Assembly: GCF_029946165.1 (NCBI RefSeq)
Contig: NZ_JAQSDZ010000016.1
Span: 62,001-126,000 of the forward strand
Direction of reading: 5' to 3'
Source of the DNA: Methylotenera sp.
GTDB lineage: Bacteria > Pseudomonadota > Gammaproteobacteria > Burkholderiales > Methylophilaceae
DNA length: 64,000 nucleotides
Each line of letters opens with the position of its first letter. Position 1 is the first letter of the stretch. Positions 37,515-47,736 of this stretch are shown in pieces. The position numbers were made by a program, and so were the translations under genes. Under the pieces are notes generated by a model. That model did not search any database, was not told the DNA's origin, and saw nothing but the letters and a program-made list of their open reading frames with translations.

Positions 37515-38534
37515 ATGCTTAAATACTTAATCAAACGTATTTTTTGGATGATTCCGCTACTCATTGGAATCAGCTTAATTTCATTCTTTATTATGCACTT
37601 AGCGCCTGGCGACATTACCACCAGCGAAGCCGGCTTCAACCCAAAAGCGAGCGAAGAGTCACGACAAAAACTACTTGAACTCTATAGCCTAGATAAACCC
37701 GTAATTGTGCAATATAGCCTGTGGATTAAACGCATGGCTACGCTAGACTTTGGTAGCTCATTTGCATCACATCAACGTCCTGTGTTTTGGCAAACAAGAG
37801 ATAAGGATGGAAATATCACACTGGGCATGATTCAAGAAGCATTACCTATCACATTGTTAATAAATGTACTCAGTTTAATACTTATTATCAGCGTAGCCCT
37901 GCCGCTTGGCGTGATTTCCGCACTAAATCAAAATCAGCCAACAGATCGGGGTATCACCCTATTTGTATTCATAGGTTTTGCTATACCAGGCTTTTGGCTT
38001 GCTTTAATGCTGATGTATTGGACTGGCGTACAGCATACTTGGCTTCCAATTTCTGGATTGCAAAGCATTGGGCATGAAAACATGAATTGGTTCGGGCAAA
38101 TCAGAGACACTTTAAAACACTTAGTTCTTCCTGTATTTATTTCTGGAATTACGGGCTTGGCTGGTATTTCGCTATTTGTAAGAAACGGTATGCTTGAAGT
38201 ACTGCATCAAGATTACATCACGACTGCCCGTTCAAAAGGTTTAAGCGAAAAACGCGTGATTTATGGTCACGCCTTGCGCAATGCGCTATTGCCGCTCATT
38301 ACCATTTTCGGGTTAAGTATTCCAGGCTTAATTGGCGGCTCTGTCATTGCTGAAAGCATTTTTGCTATTCCAGGCATGGGCAAGCTGTTTTACGATGCAG
38401 TATTAATGCGCGACTTCCCAGTCATTATGGGCATTCTTACCATAGGTGCAGTGTTAACTTTAATTGGTAATTTAATAGCTGATCTGGCTTATGCATGGGC
38501 CGACCCCCGCGTAAGACGTGGAGTTGTGCAATGA
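37515..38534 (+). CDS. Peptide ABC transporter permease (DppB/OppB type)
   Basis: A 339-residue inner-membrane permease with about six helices. The family N-terminus is LKYLIKRIFWMIPLLIGISLI, followed by FFIMHLAPGD; the EAA-type cytoplasmic loop is DYITTARSKGLSEKRVIYGHALRNALLPL, where the ATPase would dock. It lies 19 bp after the binding protein and overlaps the next permease by ATGA, so the three are an operon. Confidence 0.94.
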   Translation: MLKYLIKRIFWMIPLLIGISLISFFIMHLAPGDITTSEAGFNPKASEESRQKLLELYSLDKPVIVQYSLWIKRMATLDFGSSFASHQRPVFWQTRDKDGNITLGMIQEALPITLLINVLSLILIISVALPLGVISALNQNQPTDRGITLFVFIGFAIPGFWLALMLMYWTGVQHTWLPISGLQSIGHENMNWFGQIRDTLKHLVLPVFISGITGLAGISLFVRNGMLEVLHQDYITTARSKGLSEKRVIYGHALRNALLPLITIFGLSIPGLIGGSVIAESIFAIPGMGKLFYDAVLMRDFPVIMGILTIGAVLTLIGNLIADLAYAWADPRVRRGVVQ

Positions 38535-39352
38535 GAAAGCTTTTTTCCAACCCATTAGTTCTAATCGGCTTTATTATAATTGCCAGTATTCTCTTACTTG
38601 CAATCATAGCCCCATTGATTGCGCCATATGACCCCGACGCGATTGATGTAAAAGCGATATTGCTTTCCCCCAACTCTCAACATTTAATGGGCACAGATGG
38701 TTTAGGCCGAGATGTATTCTCCCGCATGCTATACGGTGCCCGTATATCGCTAATGGTCGGCTTTGTAGCTGTTGGTATTGCTACAGCCATTGGCATCGTC
38801 CTAGGCGCAATTGCAGGCTTTTATAGAGGCTGGGTAGATACTCTAATCATGCGAATTGTTGATGTGATGTTGTCTATTCCCACATTCTTTTTAATTTTAG
38901 CGGTCATCGCATTTTTAACGCCATCGATTTGGAACATTATGATTGTGATTGGCTTAACGTCATGGATGGGAGTTACTCGTTTGGTTCGTGCGGAATTTTT
39001 AAGCTTACGAAATCGAGAGTTTGTATTAGCGGCACAAGCACTAGGCGCCAAAGATGGCCGCCTTATTTTCACTCATTTACTACCAAACAGTTTAACGCCA
39101 ATTATTGTCAGCTCAATTCTGGGCATCGCAAGCGCGGTACTTGTAGAATCTGGCTTAAGCTTTCTCGGCTTAGGCGTACAAGCCCCACAAGCGTCATGGG
39201 GTAATATCTTAACGGATGGCAAAGAGTATATTCAGTTTGCTTGGTGGCTTTCACTTTTCCCGGGCCTTGCAATATTGATTACGGTGTTAGGGTATAATCT
39301 GCTTGGAGATGGTTTGCGCGAGGCGTATAACCCCAGAAGCAGTCAACATTAA
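38531..39352 (+). CDS. Peptide ABC transporter permease (DppC/OppC type)
   Basis: A 273-residue permease, partner of the preceding protein. The ATG at 38531 overlaps the previous stop (ATGA); an upstream frame opening at 38495 is not credible. Family features: LIAPYDPDAIDVKAI, HLMGTDGLGRDVFSRMLYGARISL near the N-terminus and the EAA loop EFVLAAQALGAKDGRLIFTHLLPN. The ATP-binding subunits (DppD/F-type) expected next are absent; fabI follows after 39 bp. Confidence 0.94.
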   Translation: MRKLFSNPLVLIGFIIIASILLLAIIAPLIAPYDPDAIDVKAILLSPNSQHLMGTDGLGRDVFSRMLYGARISLMVGFVAVGIATAIGIVLGAIAGFYRGWVDTLIMRIVDVMLSIPTFFLILAVIAFLTPSIWNIMIVIGLTSWMGVTRLVRAEFLSLRNREFVLAAQALGAKDGRLIFTHLLPNSLTPIIVSSILGIASAVLVESGLSFLGLGVQAPQASWGNILTDGKEYIQFAWWLSLFPGLAILITVLGYNLLGDGLREAYNPRSSQH

Positions 39353-39391
39353 TATTCAACATATTTAAGAGTTAAACATAGGAATAATGTC

Positions 39392-40177
39392 ATGGGATTT
39401 TTAGCAGGTAAAAAAGTATTAATCACAGGTTTATTGAGTAACCGCTCAATAGCTTACGGTATTGCAGCCGCAATGAAGCGCGAAGGTGCCGAACTAGCTT
39501 TCACTTACCAAATGGAAAAACACCAAGAGCGTGTTGCAAAACTAGCCGCAGACTTTGACTCAACATTAGTATTTCATTGTGATGTTGCCGAAGACACCTT
39601 GATTGATGCCCTATTCCCTCAAATTGCTAAACATTGGGATGGCATAGATTCAATTGTTCATTCAATTGCGTTCGTACCAAAAGACGCGCTTGATGGCGAT
39701 TACCTAGAAAAAGTAACACGTGAAAATTTCCGCATCGCGCATGATATCAGTTCATACAGCTTCGCTGCGCTTGCTAAAGCCGCATTGCCAATGATGCAAG
39801 GTAGGAATGGCAGCTTATTAACATTGAGCTATTTAGGTGCAGAGCGCACAATGCCTAACTACAACGTCATGGGCTTAGCGAAAGCCAGCCTTGAAGCCAA
39901 TGTACGCTATATGGCACAAAGCTTAGGCCCTAAAGGCATACGTGTTAACGCAGTATCTGCAGGTCCCATTAAAACACTCGCAGCTTCTGGTATTGGTGAT
40001 TTTGATAAAATGATTAGCTTTAACGAAAAACATGCAGCGTTGCGCCGCAATGTAACAATTGAAGAAGTTGGTAACGTATCTGCATTTTTATGCAGTGATT
40101 TAGCCTCAGGTGTTACAGGCGAAATCACTTATGTTGATGGTGGTATGAATATTACGGCTGCGGGCGTGATTGATTAA
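39392..40177 (+). CDS. fabI: Enoyl-[acyl-carrier-protein] reductase (NADH)
   Basis: FabI reduces enoyl-ACP in the last step of each fatty-acid elongation cycle. The 261-residue SDR protein has the FabI-type N-terminus [21 protein letters not shown] and the catalytic Tyr/Lys in [19 protein letters not shown] (Tyr-X6-Lys spacing). [17 protein letters not shown] is the substrate-loop region. It is close behind the peptide transporter, as fabI is behind sap genes in E. coli. An IS remnant begins ~20 bp after its stop. Confidence 0.96.
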   Translation: MGFLAGKKVLITGLLSNRSIAYGIAAAMKREGAELAFTYQMEKHQERVAKLAADFDSTLVFHCDVAEDTLIDALFPQIAKHWDGIDSIVHSIAFVPKDALDGDYLEKVTRENFRIAHDISSYSFAALAKAALPMMQGRNGSLLTLSYLGAERTMPNYNVMGLAKASLEANVRYMAQSLGPKGIRVNAVSAGPIKTLAASGIGDFDKMISFNEKHAALRRNVTIEEVGNVSAFLCSDLASGVTGEITYVDGGMNITAAGVID

Positions 40178-40196
40178 AAGTGGGTTAAGTTTAACG

Positions 40197-40818
40197 GTAC
40201 CGTCCTAAAATAAGTTGACAGTTATTCACCTGTTTTAGGTCTATTTAAAAACGCCTGATGTACTGCATCGGGCGTTTTGCATATTAGGCTTAGATGCTGA
40301 CTGCCCTCATTATAAATCTGGATGGATTATTTCACCATCTTTCTAGCCTCTACCAAATCCCTAGGTTTACTGAGTAGAAACTCGTTCTTTAAGATGCCAT
40401 TCATGCTCTCAGCTAATGCATTTTGATAATAATCATACCCCTCTGTTATTGAACGCCTGATTTGATGAAGCTGATGACCGGTTTGATATTCGGCTCAACA
40501 ATACTGAATACCCCGATCAGAACGGTGAGTCAATGGCGATGCATAGCGTCTTGTAGTAATCGCCATTTTCAACGCTTGACTCTCCGCACTGGTCTGCATA
40601 TTCTGGTCTTTCAGATATAACTTGTGCAGTCCTAGCTTGAGCAAGTTGGGGGGGTAAAAGCGATGACAGCTGTGCGTAGTAAGCTATAAACAGTGCACAC
40701 GGCCCATCTTAATCTGGCGCTCAGCTAGCGGAGCTTAGAACTGATGTTGCAACTTGCGAGTTCATTTGACTCTCCTTAATTTGATTCAGAAAGTGTCAAC
40801 TTATTTCAGGACGGGTCA
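40197..40818 (-). mobile_element. Eroded IS3-family insertion sequence remnant
   Basis: A ~622-bp element with terminal inverted repeats near 40200-40220 (CCGTCCTAAAATAAGTTGACA) and 40796-40816 (its complement with one change, CCGTCCTGAAATAAGTTGACA). The right end reads TGACCCGTCC, with the TG terminus common in IS3; the left end differs at the extreme bases. The interior, read on the minus strand, holds the C-terminal part of an IS3 OrfB transposase with stops. Full IS3 elements are 1.2-1.5 kb, so about half is deleted. No clear target duplication is seen. Confidence 0.88.
40222..40640 (-). pseudogene. IS3-family transposase OrfB fragment (disrupted)
   Basis: On the minus strand the frame reads ITTRRYASPLTHRSDRGIQYC, stop, AEYQTGHQLHQIRRSITEGY, DYYQNALAESMNGILKNEFL and later YNEGSQHLSLICKTPDAVHQ. 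These are the rve core around the second Asp (HSDRGIQY-type) and the catalytic Glu (NALAE-type), plus the family C-terminus. At least two in-frame stops (TGA after QYC, TAA after KMVK) and loss of the N-terminal part with the first Asp make it non-functional. Confidence 0.88.
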
Positions 40819-40820
40819 TA

Positions 40821-40862
40821 GGCAATAAAAAAAGGCACTCTAGAGTGCCTTTTTTTATTGCC
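40821..40862. terminator. Perfect 20-bp palindromic terminator of ppiD
   Basis: Arms 40821-40840 and 40843-40862 are exactly complementary around TA, with GGCACTC/GAGTGCC core, A7/T7 runs and an outer GGCAAT/ATTGCC. It ends ppiD on the minus strand and abuts the IS remnant; it can work in both directions. Confidence 0.92.
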
Positions 40863-40871
40863 TAAATTAAA

Positions 40872-42773
40872 CTATTTAGCGGCATTACTTAACAACAGGC
40901 TTTCGTTCACTGTCACTTTAGCTTTTTCACGAAGTGACTGTTTATATGCCGCAAGATATTCATTTGCTAAAGCCGCGTTTAACTGTGCCTTAGCTGCCTT
41001 TTTAGCTTCTTCATTCGCTAATGAAGATGTATCAACTTTAATCACCTTAACCAACAAATAACCTTGCTTACTATCAGCCAATCCTGAGTAAGCCGGCAAT
41101 TTTGCAGTATTGGTTTTGAATACTTGATTCATAGCCAAATCTGTTAGGCCTTGAGCATTTTTACGATCTACCGTTACTTCATTAATCCACTCGATACCTT
41201 CAACATTTTTGCCATCACGCAAGTCTGTAAGTGCGGCCTCACCTTTTTTGACTGCAAGCTTAGACGCTGCCTCTAATTTAAGCAAAGCTTCAATACCTGA
41301 TTTCACTTCATCAAAGCTCTTTGGAGCAGCAGCTTTATAATCTATTACACGTGCTGCAACCATATTATCTGTAGAAACTTCTATAGCCTCAGTATTACGA
41401 CGCTCTTTAAGCACTTCATTTGAAAAAACCAAACTCATGATTTTGTCATTATTTTTAAAGAACTTAGCTCCCGATTCACGACTAAGCCAATCAGACTTCT
41501 GCACCTGACCACCGAAAGCTTTAGCAGCGGGCTCTAAACTACCTGATTCCGTATAAACAAGGTCACTAAATACTTCTGCTTGTTTAGCAAATTCATCTTT
41601 AGCTTTTTGAAACATTAAATCGCCTTTGATTTGCGGTTTTAAGCTATTGAAATCAGCAGTTTGACCAGAAATTTCTGTGACTTTAATAATGTGATAGCCG
41701 AACTCAGACTCAACTAAATCGCTCACTTGATTAACTTTCATGCTAAATGCAGCATCTTCAAATGGCTTTACCATCGCACCATGACCAAAGCTGCCTAAAT
41801 CACCACCTTTAACTGCAGAGCCAGGGTCTTGTGATTCCTTAATAGCTAATTGCTCAAACTTGCGTGGGTCTTTTTTTATTTGAGCTAAGATATCCTCAGC
41901 TTTAGCTTTTGCTTGTTGTTTTTGCTCAGGCGTAGCGCTCACGCCGAAGGCAATTAAAATATGACTAGCACGTCTTTGCTCGTTACCCTGAAATTTCGCA
42001 GCGTTATCATCATAGTATTTCTTAACGTCCTCATCGCTAACATTCACATTGCGCATAAAGTTTACTGGCGCAAGTGATAAAAACTCAATTTTCACTTGTT
42101 CTGGAACGATAAGTTTACTTTTGTGTTGCTCGTAATAAGCCTTAACGTCTTCAGGCTTAACTGTAACTTGATCAACAAAATCTTTTGTTTTGATTTCAGA
42201 CACAGTTACTACACGTTGTTGATTAGCCAATTTAAGCACTTCATCAGCGCGCGTGTTAGAAATAAAGCCTAATCTAGTAATACCATCCTGTGCTTGTTGC
42301 GCTAGCAAATCAGTACGCATGGCCGCTTCAAATTTAGTAGGTGATAGTTGATTCTGTGACAAGGTAAGATCATAAAGCTCTTGTGAAAACTTACCATCTT
42401 TCTGAAACTCAGGCATTCCAGTAACGTAAGTAGCCAACTGTAAATCACTGATAGCGTAATTAGCATTATGTATTTCATCATTTAATAATTGCTTATTAAT
42501 AAGCTGATCTAACACTAATGACTTTACTTCAGGACTATCTAATTGAGCTTGCTCAAATTTGCCCTCAGACTGCAAGCGATTACGCATATTTTTTAAAGCG
42601 TTATCATATGCTTGCACAGAGATATTATTACCGCCGACTTTAGCTACAGTGGCATTATTACCAGCGCTACTCAAATACGAGTCAATACCAAATAATGCAA
42701 AAGGAATAGTAATTAAAGCTAATAGAGCTTTGCCAACCCAACCTTGGGCTACGGTACGAATTTGATCTAACAT
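40872..42773 (-). CDS. ppiD: Periplasmic folding chaperone PpiD (SurA_N/parvulin)
   Basis: PpiD is anchored in the inner membrane by one N-terminal helix (GKALLALITIPFALFGIDSYL) and helps proteins leaving the Sec translocon. The 633-residue protein has a SurA_N-like region (~30-190), a parvulin domain at ~270-370 (RRASHILIAFGV, GGDLGSFGHGAMVKPFEDAAF, SEFGYHIIKV) and a C-terminal domain. The parvulin domain is well preserved, though in E. coli PpiD it has little activity. It lies downstream of tRNA-Asp, tRNA-Val and hup in the proteostasis block. Confidence 0.95.
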   Translation of the reverse strand: MLDQIRTVAQGWVGKALLALITIPFALFGIDSYLSSAGNNATVAKVGGNNISVQAYDNALKNMRNRLQSEGKFEQAQLDSPEVKSLVLDQLINKQLLNDEIHNANYAISDLQLATYVTGMPEFQKDGKFSQELYDLTLSQNQLSPTKFEAAMRTDLLAQQAQDGITRLGFISNTRADEVLKLANQQRVVTVSEIKTKDFVDQVTVKPEDVKAYYEQHKSKLIVPEQVKIEFLSLAPVNFMRNVNVSDEDVKKYYDDNAAKFQGNEQRRASHILIAFGVSATPEQKQQAKAKAEDILAQIKKDPRKFEQLAIKESQDPGSAVKGGDLGSFGHGAMVKPFEDAAFSMKVNQVSDLVESEFGYHIIKVTEISGQTADFNSLKPQIKGDLMFQKAKDEFAKQAEVFSDLVYTESGSLEPAAKAFGGQVQKSDWLSRESGAKFFKNNDKIMSLVFSNEVLKERRNTEAIEVSTDNMVAARVIDYKAAAPKSFDEVKSGIEALLKLEAASKLAVKKGEAALTDLRDGKNVEGIEWINEVTVDRKNAQGLTDLAMNQVFKTNTAKLPAYSGLADSKQGYLLVKVIKVDTSSLANEEAKKAAKAQLNAALANEYLAAYKQSLREKAKVTVNESLLLSNAAK

Positions 42774-42986
42774 AAAAACTTTCTATCCTTAATAATTACA
42801 CATTCTCTAGACTTTAAGTCCACTCAAAATTCAGACTTTAAGCTTTAATAGTCATTGAAAGCTTTGGATTAGGACTACGTGAAAATCCAAAACGTCACTA
42901 ATATATCATAAGATAGGCTTAGTAATTTTCTTAGCTGCACAATAGATTTGATTTACACAGTTGCTTGTCGGTATACAGCAAAAGTA

Positions 42987-43028
42987 CAAATAAAAATAGC
43001 GAGTCATAAGACTCGCTATTTTTATTTG
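42987..43028 (-). terminator. Terminator after tRNA-Asp (19-bp perfect stem)
   Basis: Arms 42987-43005 and 43010-43028 are exact complements with an ATAA loop; GC core TAGCGAGTC/GACTCGCTA and A/T flanks. The hairpin begins at the tRNA CCA end on the minus strand. Confidence 0.88.
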
Positions 43029-43103
43029 GCGGAGCGGACGGGACTCGAACCCGCGACCCCCTGCGTGACAGGCAGGTATTCTAACCAACTGAACTACCAC
43101 TCC
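43027..43103 (-). tRNA. tRNA-Asp (GUC)
   Basis: A 77-nt tRNA including an encoded CCA. The reverse complement starts GGAGTGGTAGTTCAGTTGG, has anticodon loop CTGTCAC (GUC, Asp) on a CTGCC...-type stem, T-loop GGTTCGAGTC and ends in CCGCCA. It closely matches the well-known bacterial tRNA-Asp. Confidence 0.97.
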
Positions 43104-43183
43104 ATAAAACTTTAAGTATCAACGAACCTAAATTAATACGTTTTTACAAATATCACTTAAAATGTGTGCTTTTATTTTTTACA

Positions 43184-43214
43184 AAATAAAAGAGTGCTTA
43201 AAAACCAGCACTCT
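43184..43214 (-). terminator. Terminator after tRNA-Val
   Basis: AGAGTGCT (43191-43198) and AGCACTCT (43207-43214) form a perfect 8-bp stem; on the minus strand it is followed by TTTTATTTTG. It separates tRNA-Val from tRNA-Asp. Confidence 0.82.
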
Positions 43215-43258
43215 CAAATTTGAAATCAGGAACGGCTTAGTCACACTTTTTGTATTTT

Positions 43259-43334
43259 TGGTGGGTGCTAACGGGGTCGAACCGCTGACATTCGCCTTGT
43301 AAGGGCGACGCTCTACCAACTGAGCTAAGCACCC
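43259..43334 (-). tRNA. tRNA-Val (UAC)
   Basis: A 76-nt tRNA with encoded CCA. The reverse complement starts GGGTGCTTAGCTCAGTTGG, has anticodon loop CTTACAA (UAC, Val), T-loop GGTTCGACCC and ends AGCACCCACCA, pairing with the 5' arm. It lies 19 bp downstream of the hup gene on the same strand. Confidence 0.97.
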
Positions 43335-43353
43335 TGCTTAACCAACAAAAACG

Positions 43354-43626
43354 CTAGTTTACAGCATCTTTAAGAGATTTACCAGCCCTAAATTTAGGAG
43401 AGTTTGCTGCGCTAATCTTAATAACTTCACCTGTACGCGGGTTACGACCATTACGTGCTTCGCGCTTACCCACATAAAATGTACCAAAGCCAATTAATGT
43501 TACTAAATCGCCTTTTTTCATTGCAGCTGTAATTGCGGCTGTAGTAGCATCTAACGCACGACCAGCTGCAGCTTTTGAAATGCCCGAAGCACTTGCAATA
43601 CTGTCTATCAGTTCTGATTTATTCAC
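43354..43626 (-). CDS. hupB: DNA-binding protein HU
   Basis: A 90-residue nucleoid protein that bends DNA as a dimer. The sequence is a textbook [22 protein letters not shown], then [20 protein letters not shown] in the beta arm, then [13 protein letters not shown]. The Arg-Asn-Pro arm tip is intact. Its position downstream of lon matches E. coli lon-hupB, hence the symbol. Confidence 0.97.
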   Translation of the reverse strand: MNKSELIDSIASASGISKAAAGRALDATTAAITAAMKKGDLVTLIGFGTFYVGKREARNGRNPRTGEVIKISAANSPKFRAGKSLKDAVN

Positions 43627-43757
43627 GAGTAGTCCCCTCTTAAAGGTTGTTAATAAAAACTAATTTGATTTGGGGTATTTACTACCCGTTTAGCTTTATA
43701 TCAAGCCTTTAAAGGCTATGTCAAGCGTTTTAAATTGAAGATTCACACTTATTGCCA

Positions 43758-46217
43758 CTAGTGCTTAATAGCCTCTACATCTGCACTTTTATTTTCCACT
43801 GACTTATCAGCAGCTTGCACGTCTTTTGTAACAATGTCATGAACTTGGGGTATTTCTGACAATGGTATTGGCTGTGAAGCCAGCGCGAGCGCTAGCACTT
43901 CATCAATCCATTGCACAGGATGAATATCTAAATGGTTTTTGATATTCTCAGGGATATCAGCCAAGTCTTTCACATTCTGACTAGGAATTAACACAGTTTT
44001 AATGCCGCCGCGATGCGCTGCCAGCAACTTCTCTTTTAATCCACCAATGGGTAAAACTTCACCACGCAAGGTAATTTCGCCTGTCATCGCAACATCCGCA
44101 CGTACAGGAATGTTAGTTAAAATTGATACTAAGGCGGTAGTAATAGCAATCCCTGCACTTGGACCATCTTTAGGTGTAGCGCCTTCAGGAAAGTGAATAT
44201 GGATGTCGTTTTTTTCGTAGAAGTCATCGCTAATACCAAGACGTTTAGCGCGACTACGAACAACACTCATTGCAGCCTGAGTTGATTCTTTCATCACCTC
44301 ACCCAGTTTACCGGTAGTAGTCGTTTTACCTTTACCCGATAACAAAACAGCTTCAATCGTTAATAACTCTCCACCAACGGATGTCCAAGCCAAGCCTGTC
44401 ACTTGCCCAATCTGATTTGCTTTTGCTGCAACTCCATAGTCGTAGCGTTGCACACCTAAGTATTGATCTAAATTTTTAGGTATAACAGTGATTTTTTTAG
44501 GTGCTTTTGCACCTTCTTTAGCTTTAACCGTAATCAGCTCTTTAACTATTTTACGGCATACTTTTGCAATCTCTTGCTCAAGTTTACGCACACCAGCTTC
44601 ACGTGAATAATAGCGAATGATATCGCGCACAGCAGCCTCAGAAACGCTGGCTTCCTGCTCTTTTAAACCGTGTGATTTAAGTTGCTTAGGCAATAAATAA
44701 CGCATTGCTATATTCACTTTTTCATCTTCGGTATAGCCAGAAAGATGAATGATTTCCATACGGTCTAATAAAGCCGCAGGTATATTCATTGAATTGGCAG
44801 TTGCCACGAACATCACATCTGATAAGTCATACTCAACTTCGACATAATGATCTGCAAATGTATGGTTTTGCTCAGGATCCAACACTTCCAATAATGCAGA
44901 AGAAGGATCACCACGCATGTCTTGACCCATTTTATCGACTTCATCGAGTAAAAATAATGGATTTTTAACACCTACTTTACTCATGCTTTGCAAAATCTTA
45001 CCTGGCATAGATCCAATGTAAGTACGTCTATGACCGCGTATTTCAGACTCATCACGTACCCCACCTAAAGCCATACGCACAAACTTGCGATTTACAGCTT
45101 TTGCAATACTTTGACCTAATGAAGTTTTACCGACACCTGGTGGGCCAACCAAACATAAAATAGGCGCTTTAATTTTTTCTACACGCTGCTGAACTGCTAA
45201 ATACTCAACAATGCGTTCTTTAACTTTTTCTAAACCATAGTGGTCATCGTCTAAAACTTTCTCAGCGGCTAACAAATCCTTACTGATTTTCGTCTTTTTC
45301 TTCCAAGGCAAATTAATCAGAATATCAATATAGTTACGCACCACTGAAGCTTCCGCAGACATCGGTGACATCAATTTCAGCTTTTTAAGCTCACTGGCAA
45401 CTTTAGTCAGCGCTTCTTTAGGCATGCGAGCCGCTTCTATGCGCTTCTCAAGCTCTTCCATTTCGGCATTTTCATCTTGCTCGCCCAATTCTTTTTGAAT
45501 TGCTTTTACTTGTTCATTTAAGTAGTATTCACGCTGAGTTTTCTCCATTTGGCGTTTTACACGCCCGCGAATACGCTTCTCAACTTGTAAAATATCAATC
45601 TCACCCTCCATCAAATGCAGCAAATGTTCTAAACGTTCAGCTACACTAAACATTTCTAATATTTTCTGTTTTTCATCTAACTTAAGTGTTAAATGTGCCG
45701 CAATAGTGTCAGCTAAGCGCCCTGCCTCATCAATAGTAGCAAGTGAAGTTAATATTTCAGGTGGAATTTTTTTGTTAAGCTTAACGTATTGATCAAACTG
45801 AGCGAATACGGTCCGCATTAAGGCTTGAATCTCTACATCATTGACAGATTCGGCGATAAGTTCAGCATTAGCGGCAAAGCACTCTTCAGTCTCAATAAAG
45901 CCTGTAACCTTGGCGCGTTGTACGCCTTCAACTAATACCTTAACCGTGCCGTCAGGCAACTTCAACATTTGAAGTACAGTTGCTATGGTGCCGACTTCAT
46001 ACAAGTCAGCAGCATCTGGTTCATCTTTATTAGCTGATTTTTGTGCAACCAATAAAATCTGTTTATTACCTTCAGAGGCAATTTCTAAGGCCTTTACAGA
46101 CTTTGTGCGTCCAACGAATAATGGAATTACCAAATGCGGATAAACAACCACGTCTCGCAACGGCAATACTGGCAATAAGCCATTATCAGGAGTATATACA
46201 GGTAATGATTTTGTCAT
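43758..46217 (-). CDS. lon: ATP-dependent protease Lon
   Basis: Lon degrades misfolded and regulatory proteins. From the ATG at 46217 (GGAAG 6 bp upstream) the protein has 819 residues; a TTG at 46229 would add four. N-terminal LON domain ([20 protein letters not shown]), AAA+ domain with Walker [10 protein letters not shown] and Walker [13 protein letters not shown], and the C-terminal protease with the nucleophile Ser in PKDGPSAG and Lys in [13 protein letters not shown]. The last ~40 residues are a poorly conserved polar tail. Heat-shock control is usual in the family but no sigma-32 promoter was identified. Confidence 0.97.
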   Translation of the reverse strand: MTKSLPVYTPDNGLLPVLPLRDVVVYPHLVIPLFVGRTKSVKALEIASEGNKQILLVAQKSANKDEPDAADLYEVGTIATVLQMLKLPDGTVKVLVEGVQRAKVTGFIETEECFAANAELIAESVNDVEIQALMRTVFAQFDQYVKLNKKIPPEILTSLATIDEAGRLADTIAAHLTLKLDEKQKILEMFSVAERLEHLLHLMEGEIDILQVEKRIRGRVKRQMEKTQREYYLNEQVKAIQKELGEQDENAEMEELEKRIEAARMPKEALTKVASELKKLKLMSPMSAEASVVRNYIDILINLPWKKKTKISKDLLAAEKVLDDDHYGLEKVKERIVEYLAVQQRVEKIKAPILCLVGPPGVGKTSLGQSIAKAVNRKFVRMALGGVRDESEIRGHRRTYIGSMPGKILQSMSKVGVKNPLFLLDEVDKMGQDMRGDPSSALLEVLDPEQNHTFADHYVEVEYDLSDVMFVATANSMNIPAALLDRMEIIHLSGYTEDEKVNIAMRYLLPKQLKSHGLKEQEASVSEAAVRDIIRYYSREAGVRKLEQEIAKVCRKIVKELITVKAKEGAKAPKKITVIPKNLDQYLGVQRYDYGVAAKANQIGQVTGLAWTSVGGELLTIEAVLLSGKGKTTTTGKLGEVMKESTQAAMSVVRSRAKRLGISDDFYEKNDIHIHFPEGATPKDGPSAGIAITTALVSILTNIPVRADVAMTGEITLRGEVLPIGGLKEKLLAAHRGGIKTVLIPSQNVKDLADIPENIKNHLDIHPVQWIDEVLALALASQPIPLSEIPQVHDIVTKDVQAADKSVENKSADVEAIKH

Positions 46218-46374
46218 GGAGACTTCCAAATTAAGCTAAAGAGTAAGCCATTTATGCCTACAGAATCATTTATGGGGCTGAAACCTTAGAGTTCAAGTCT
46301 AAAGCTTCAGCAGATGCTTTAATTTTCAAACAAAATAATTTAAAGACAAAAGCAATGAAGTGAATTAACTACGC

Positions 46375-47655
46375 TTAACCAACCGCTTCTTCTGTAGGTT
46401 TATCTGCATAAATTAAAATGGCTGGCGAGTCGCCACGAACAACACCTTCGTCAACCACAACTTTGCTCAAATTCTCTAAAGAAGGTAGCTCATACATAAT
46501 ATCAAGTAGAGAGTGCTCTAGAATTGAACGCAGGCCTCGCGCACCTGTTTTACGTTCGAGTGCTTTTTTAGCAATTAACAGTAAGGCTGATTCTCTAAAC
46601 TCCAACTCTACGCCTTCCATCTTGAATAGCTTGATGTATTGTTTAGTAAGCGCATTTTTAGGTTCAGTTAAAATAGTCATGAGCGCCGCTTCATCAAGAG
46701 ACTCTAATGTTGCGACTACTGGTAAACGACCAATAAACTCTGGAATTAAACCAAACTTAATCAAATCTTCAGGCTCTACATCGCGTAGCACTGCGCCAAC
46801 CTGACGAATATCTTTTTTACCTTTTACTTCGGCACCAAAACCAATACCACCCTTTTCAGAGCGCAAGCGTATCACTTTTTCTAAACCGTCAAAAGCACCG
46901 CCACAGATAAAGAGTATATTTGTTGTATCAAGTTGAACAAACTCTTGATTTGGATGCTTACGGCCGCCTTGTGGGGGGATAGAAGCAACTGTACCTTCTA
47001 TCAACTTGAGCAAGGCCTGTTGTACGCCTTCACCTGAAACATCACGTGTAATAGAAGCGTTTTCAGATTTACGTGAAATTTTATCCACTTCATCAATATA
47101 AACAATACCTCGTTTGGCTTTTTCAACATCGTAATCACATTTCTGCAATAGTTTTTGCATGATATTTTCAACGTCTTCACCTACGTAACCCGCTTCAGTC
47201 AAGGTGGTAGCATCAGCCATCACGAATGGCACATCTAGTAACCTAGCCAATGTTTGCGCTAATAATGTCTTGCCTGAACCTGTTGGTCCAATCAAAAGAA
47301 TATTACTTTTCGAAATTTCAACTTCGTCTTTTTGACCACCATCTGACAGATTATTATGACCCAGACGTTTATAGTGGTTATACACCGCAACCGCTAAGTT
47401 CTTTTTAGCGTGCGTTTGACCAATCACGTATTGATCTAAAATTTTACAAATTTCTTGCGGCGTAGGTAAGCTCTGATCCGTTGATTTCAAACCATCAGTA
47501 CTCTTTACTTCTTCTCTGATGATGTCGTTACACAAATCTACACACTCATTACAAACGAACACTGAAGGTCCAGCAATGAGTTTTTTTACTTCATGTTGGC
47601 TTTTGCCACAGAATGAACAATAGAGTAGCTTGTCGCCGTCGGCTTTATTCGCCAT
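46375..47655 (-). CDS. clpX: ATP-dependent Clp protease ATP-binding subunit ClpX
   Basis: ClpX unfolds substrates and feeds them into ClpP. The 426-residue protein has the N-terminal zinc finger (CSFCGK...CNECVDLC), Walker [18 protein letters not shown], Walker [11 protein letters not shown], and the IGF loop (GGIGFGAEV) that docks on ClpP. It is 81 bp downstream of clpP on the same strand, in the standard tig-clpP-clpX-lon order. Confidence 0.98.
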   Translation of the reverse strand: MANKADGDKLLYCSFCGKSQHEVKKLIAGPSVFVCNECVDLCNDIIREEVKSTDGLKSTDQSLPTPQEICKILDQYVIGQTHAKKNLAVAVYNHYKRLGHNNLSDGGQKDEVEISKSNILLIGPTGSGKTLLAQTLARLLDVPFVMADATTLTEAGYVGEDVENIMQKLLQKCDYDVEKAKRGIVYIDEVDKISRKSENASITRDVSGEGVQQALLKLIEGTVASIPPQGGRKHPNQEFVQLDTTNILFICGGAFDGLEKVIRLRSEKGGIGFGAEVKGKKDIRQVGAVLRDVEPEDLIKFGLIPEFIGRLPVVATLESLDEAALMTILTEPKNALTKQYIKLFKMEGVELEFRESALLLIAKKALERKTGARGLRSILEHSLLDIMYELPSLENLSKVVVDEGVVRGDSPAILIYADKPTEEAVG

Positions 47656-47736
47656 GTGTAATTCCTATTTAAATGGTAACTTTTTTAACAACATCACTAT
47701 CATTACAACTTCAACACTTTGAACTTTAAAGTAATA

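Noticed and set aside
42810-42845. Repeated AGACTTTAAG upstream of ppiD as regulatory direct repeats
   Set aside because: Only two 10-nt copies in AT-rich DNA; similar strings occur elsewhere in the window, so chance is adequate.
43500-46200. Minus/plus shadow ORFs over lon, clpX and tig
   Set aside because: All lie opposite highly conserved genes and have no independent coding evidence.
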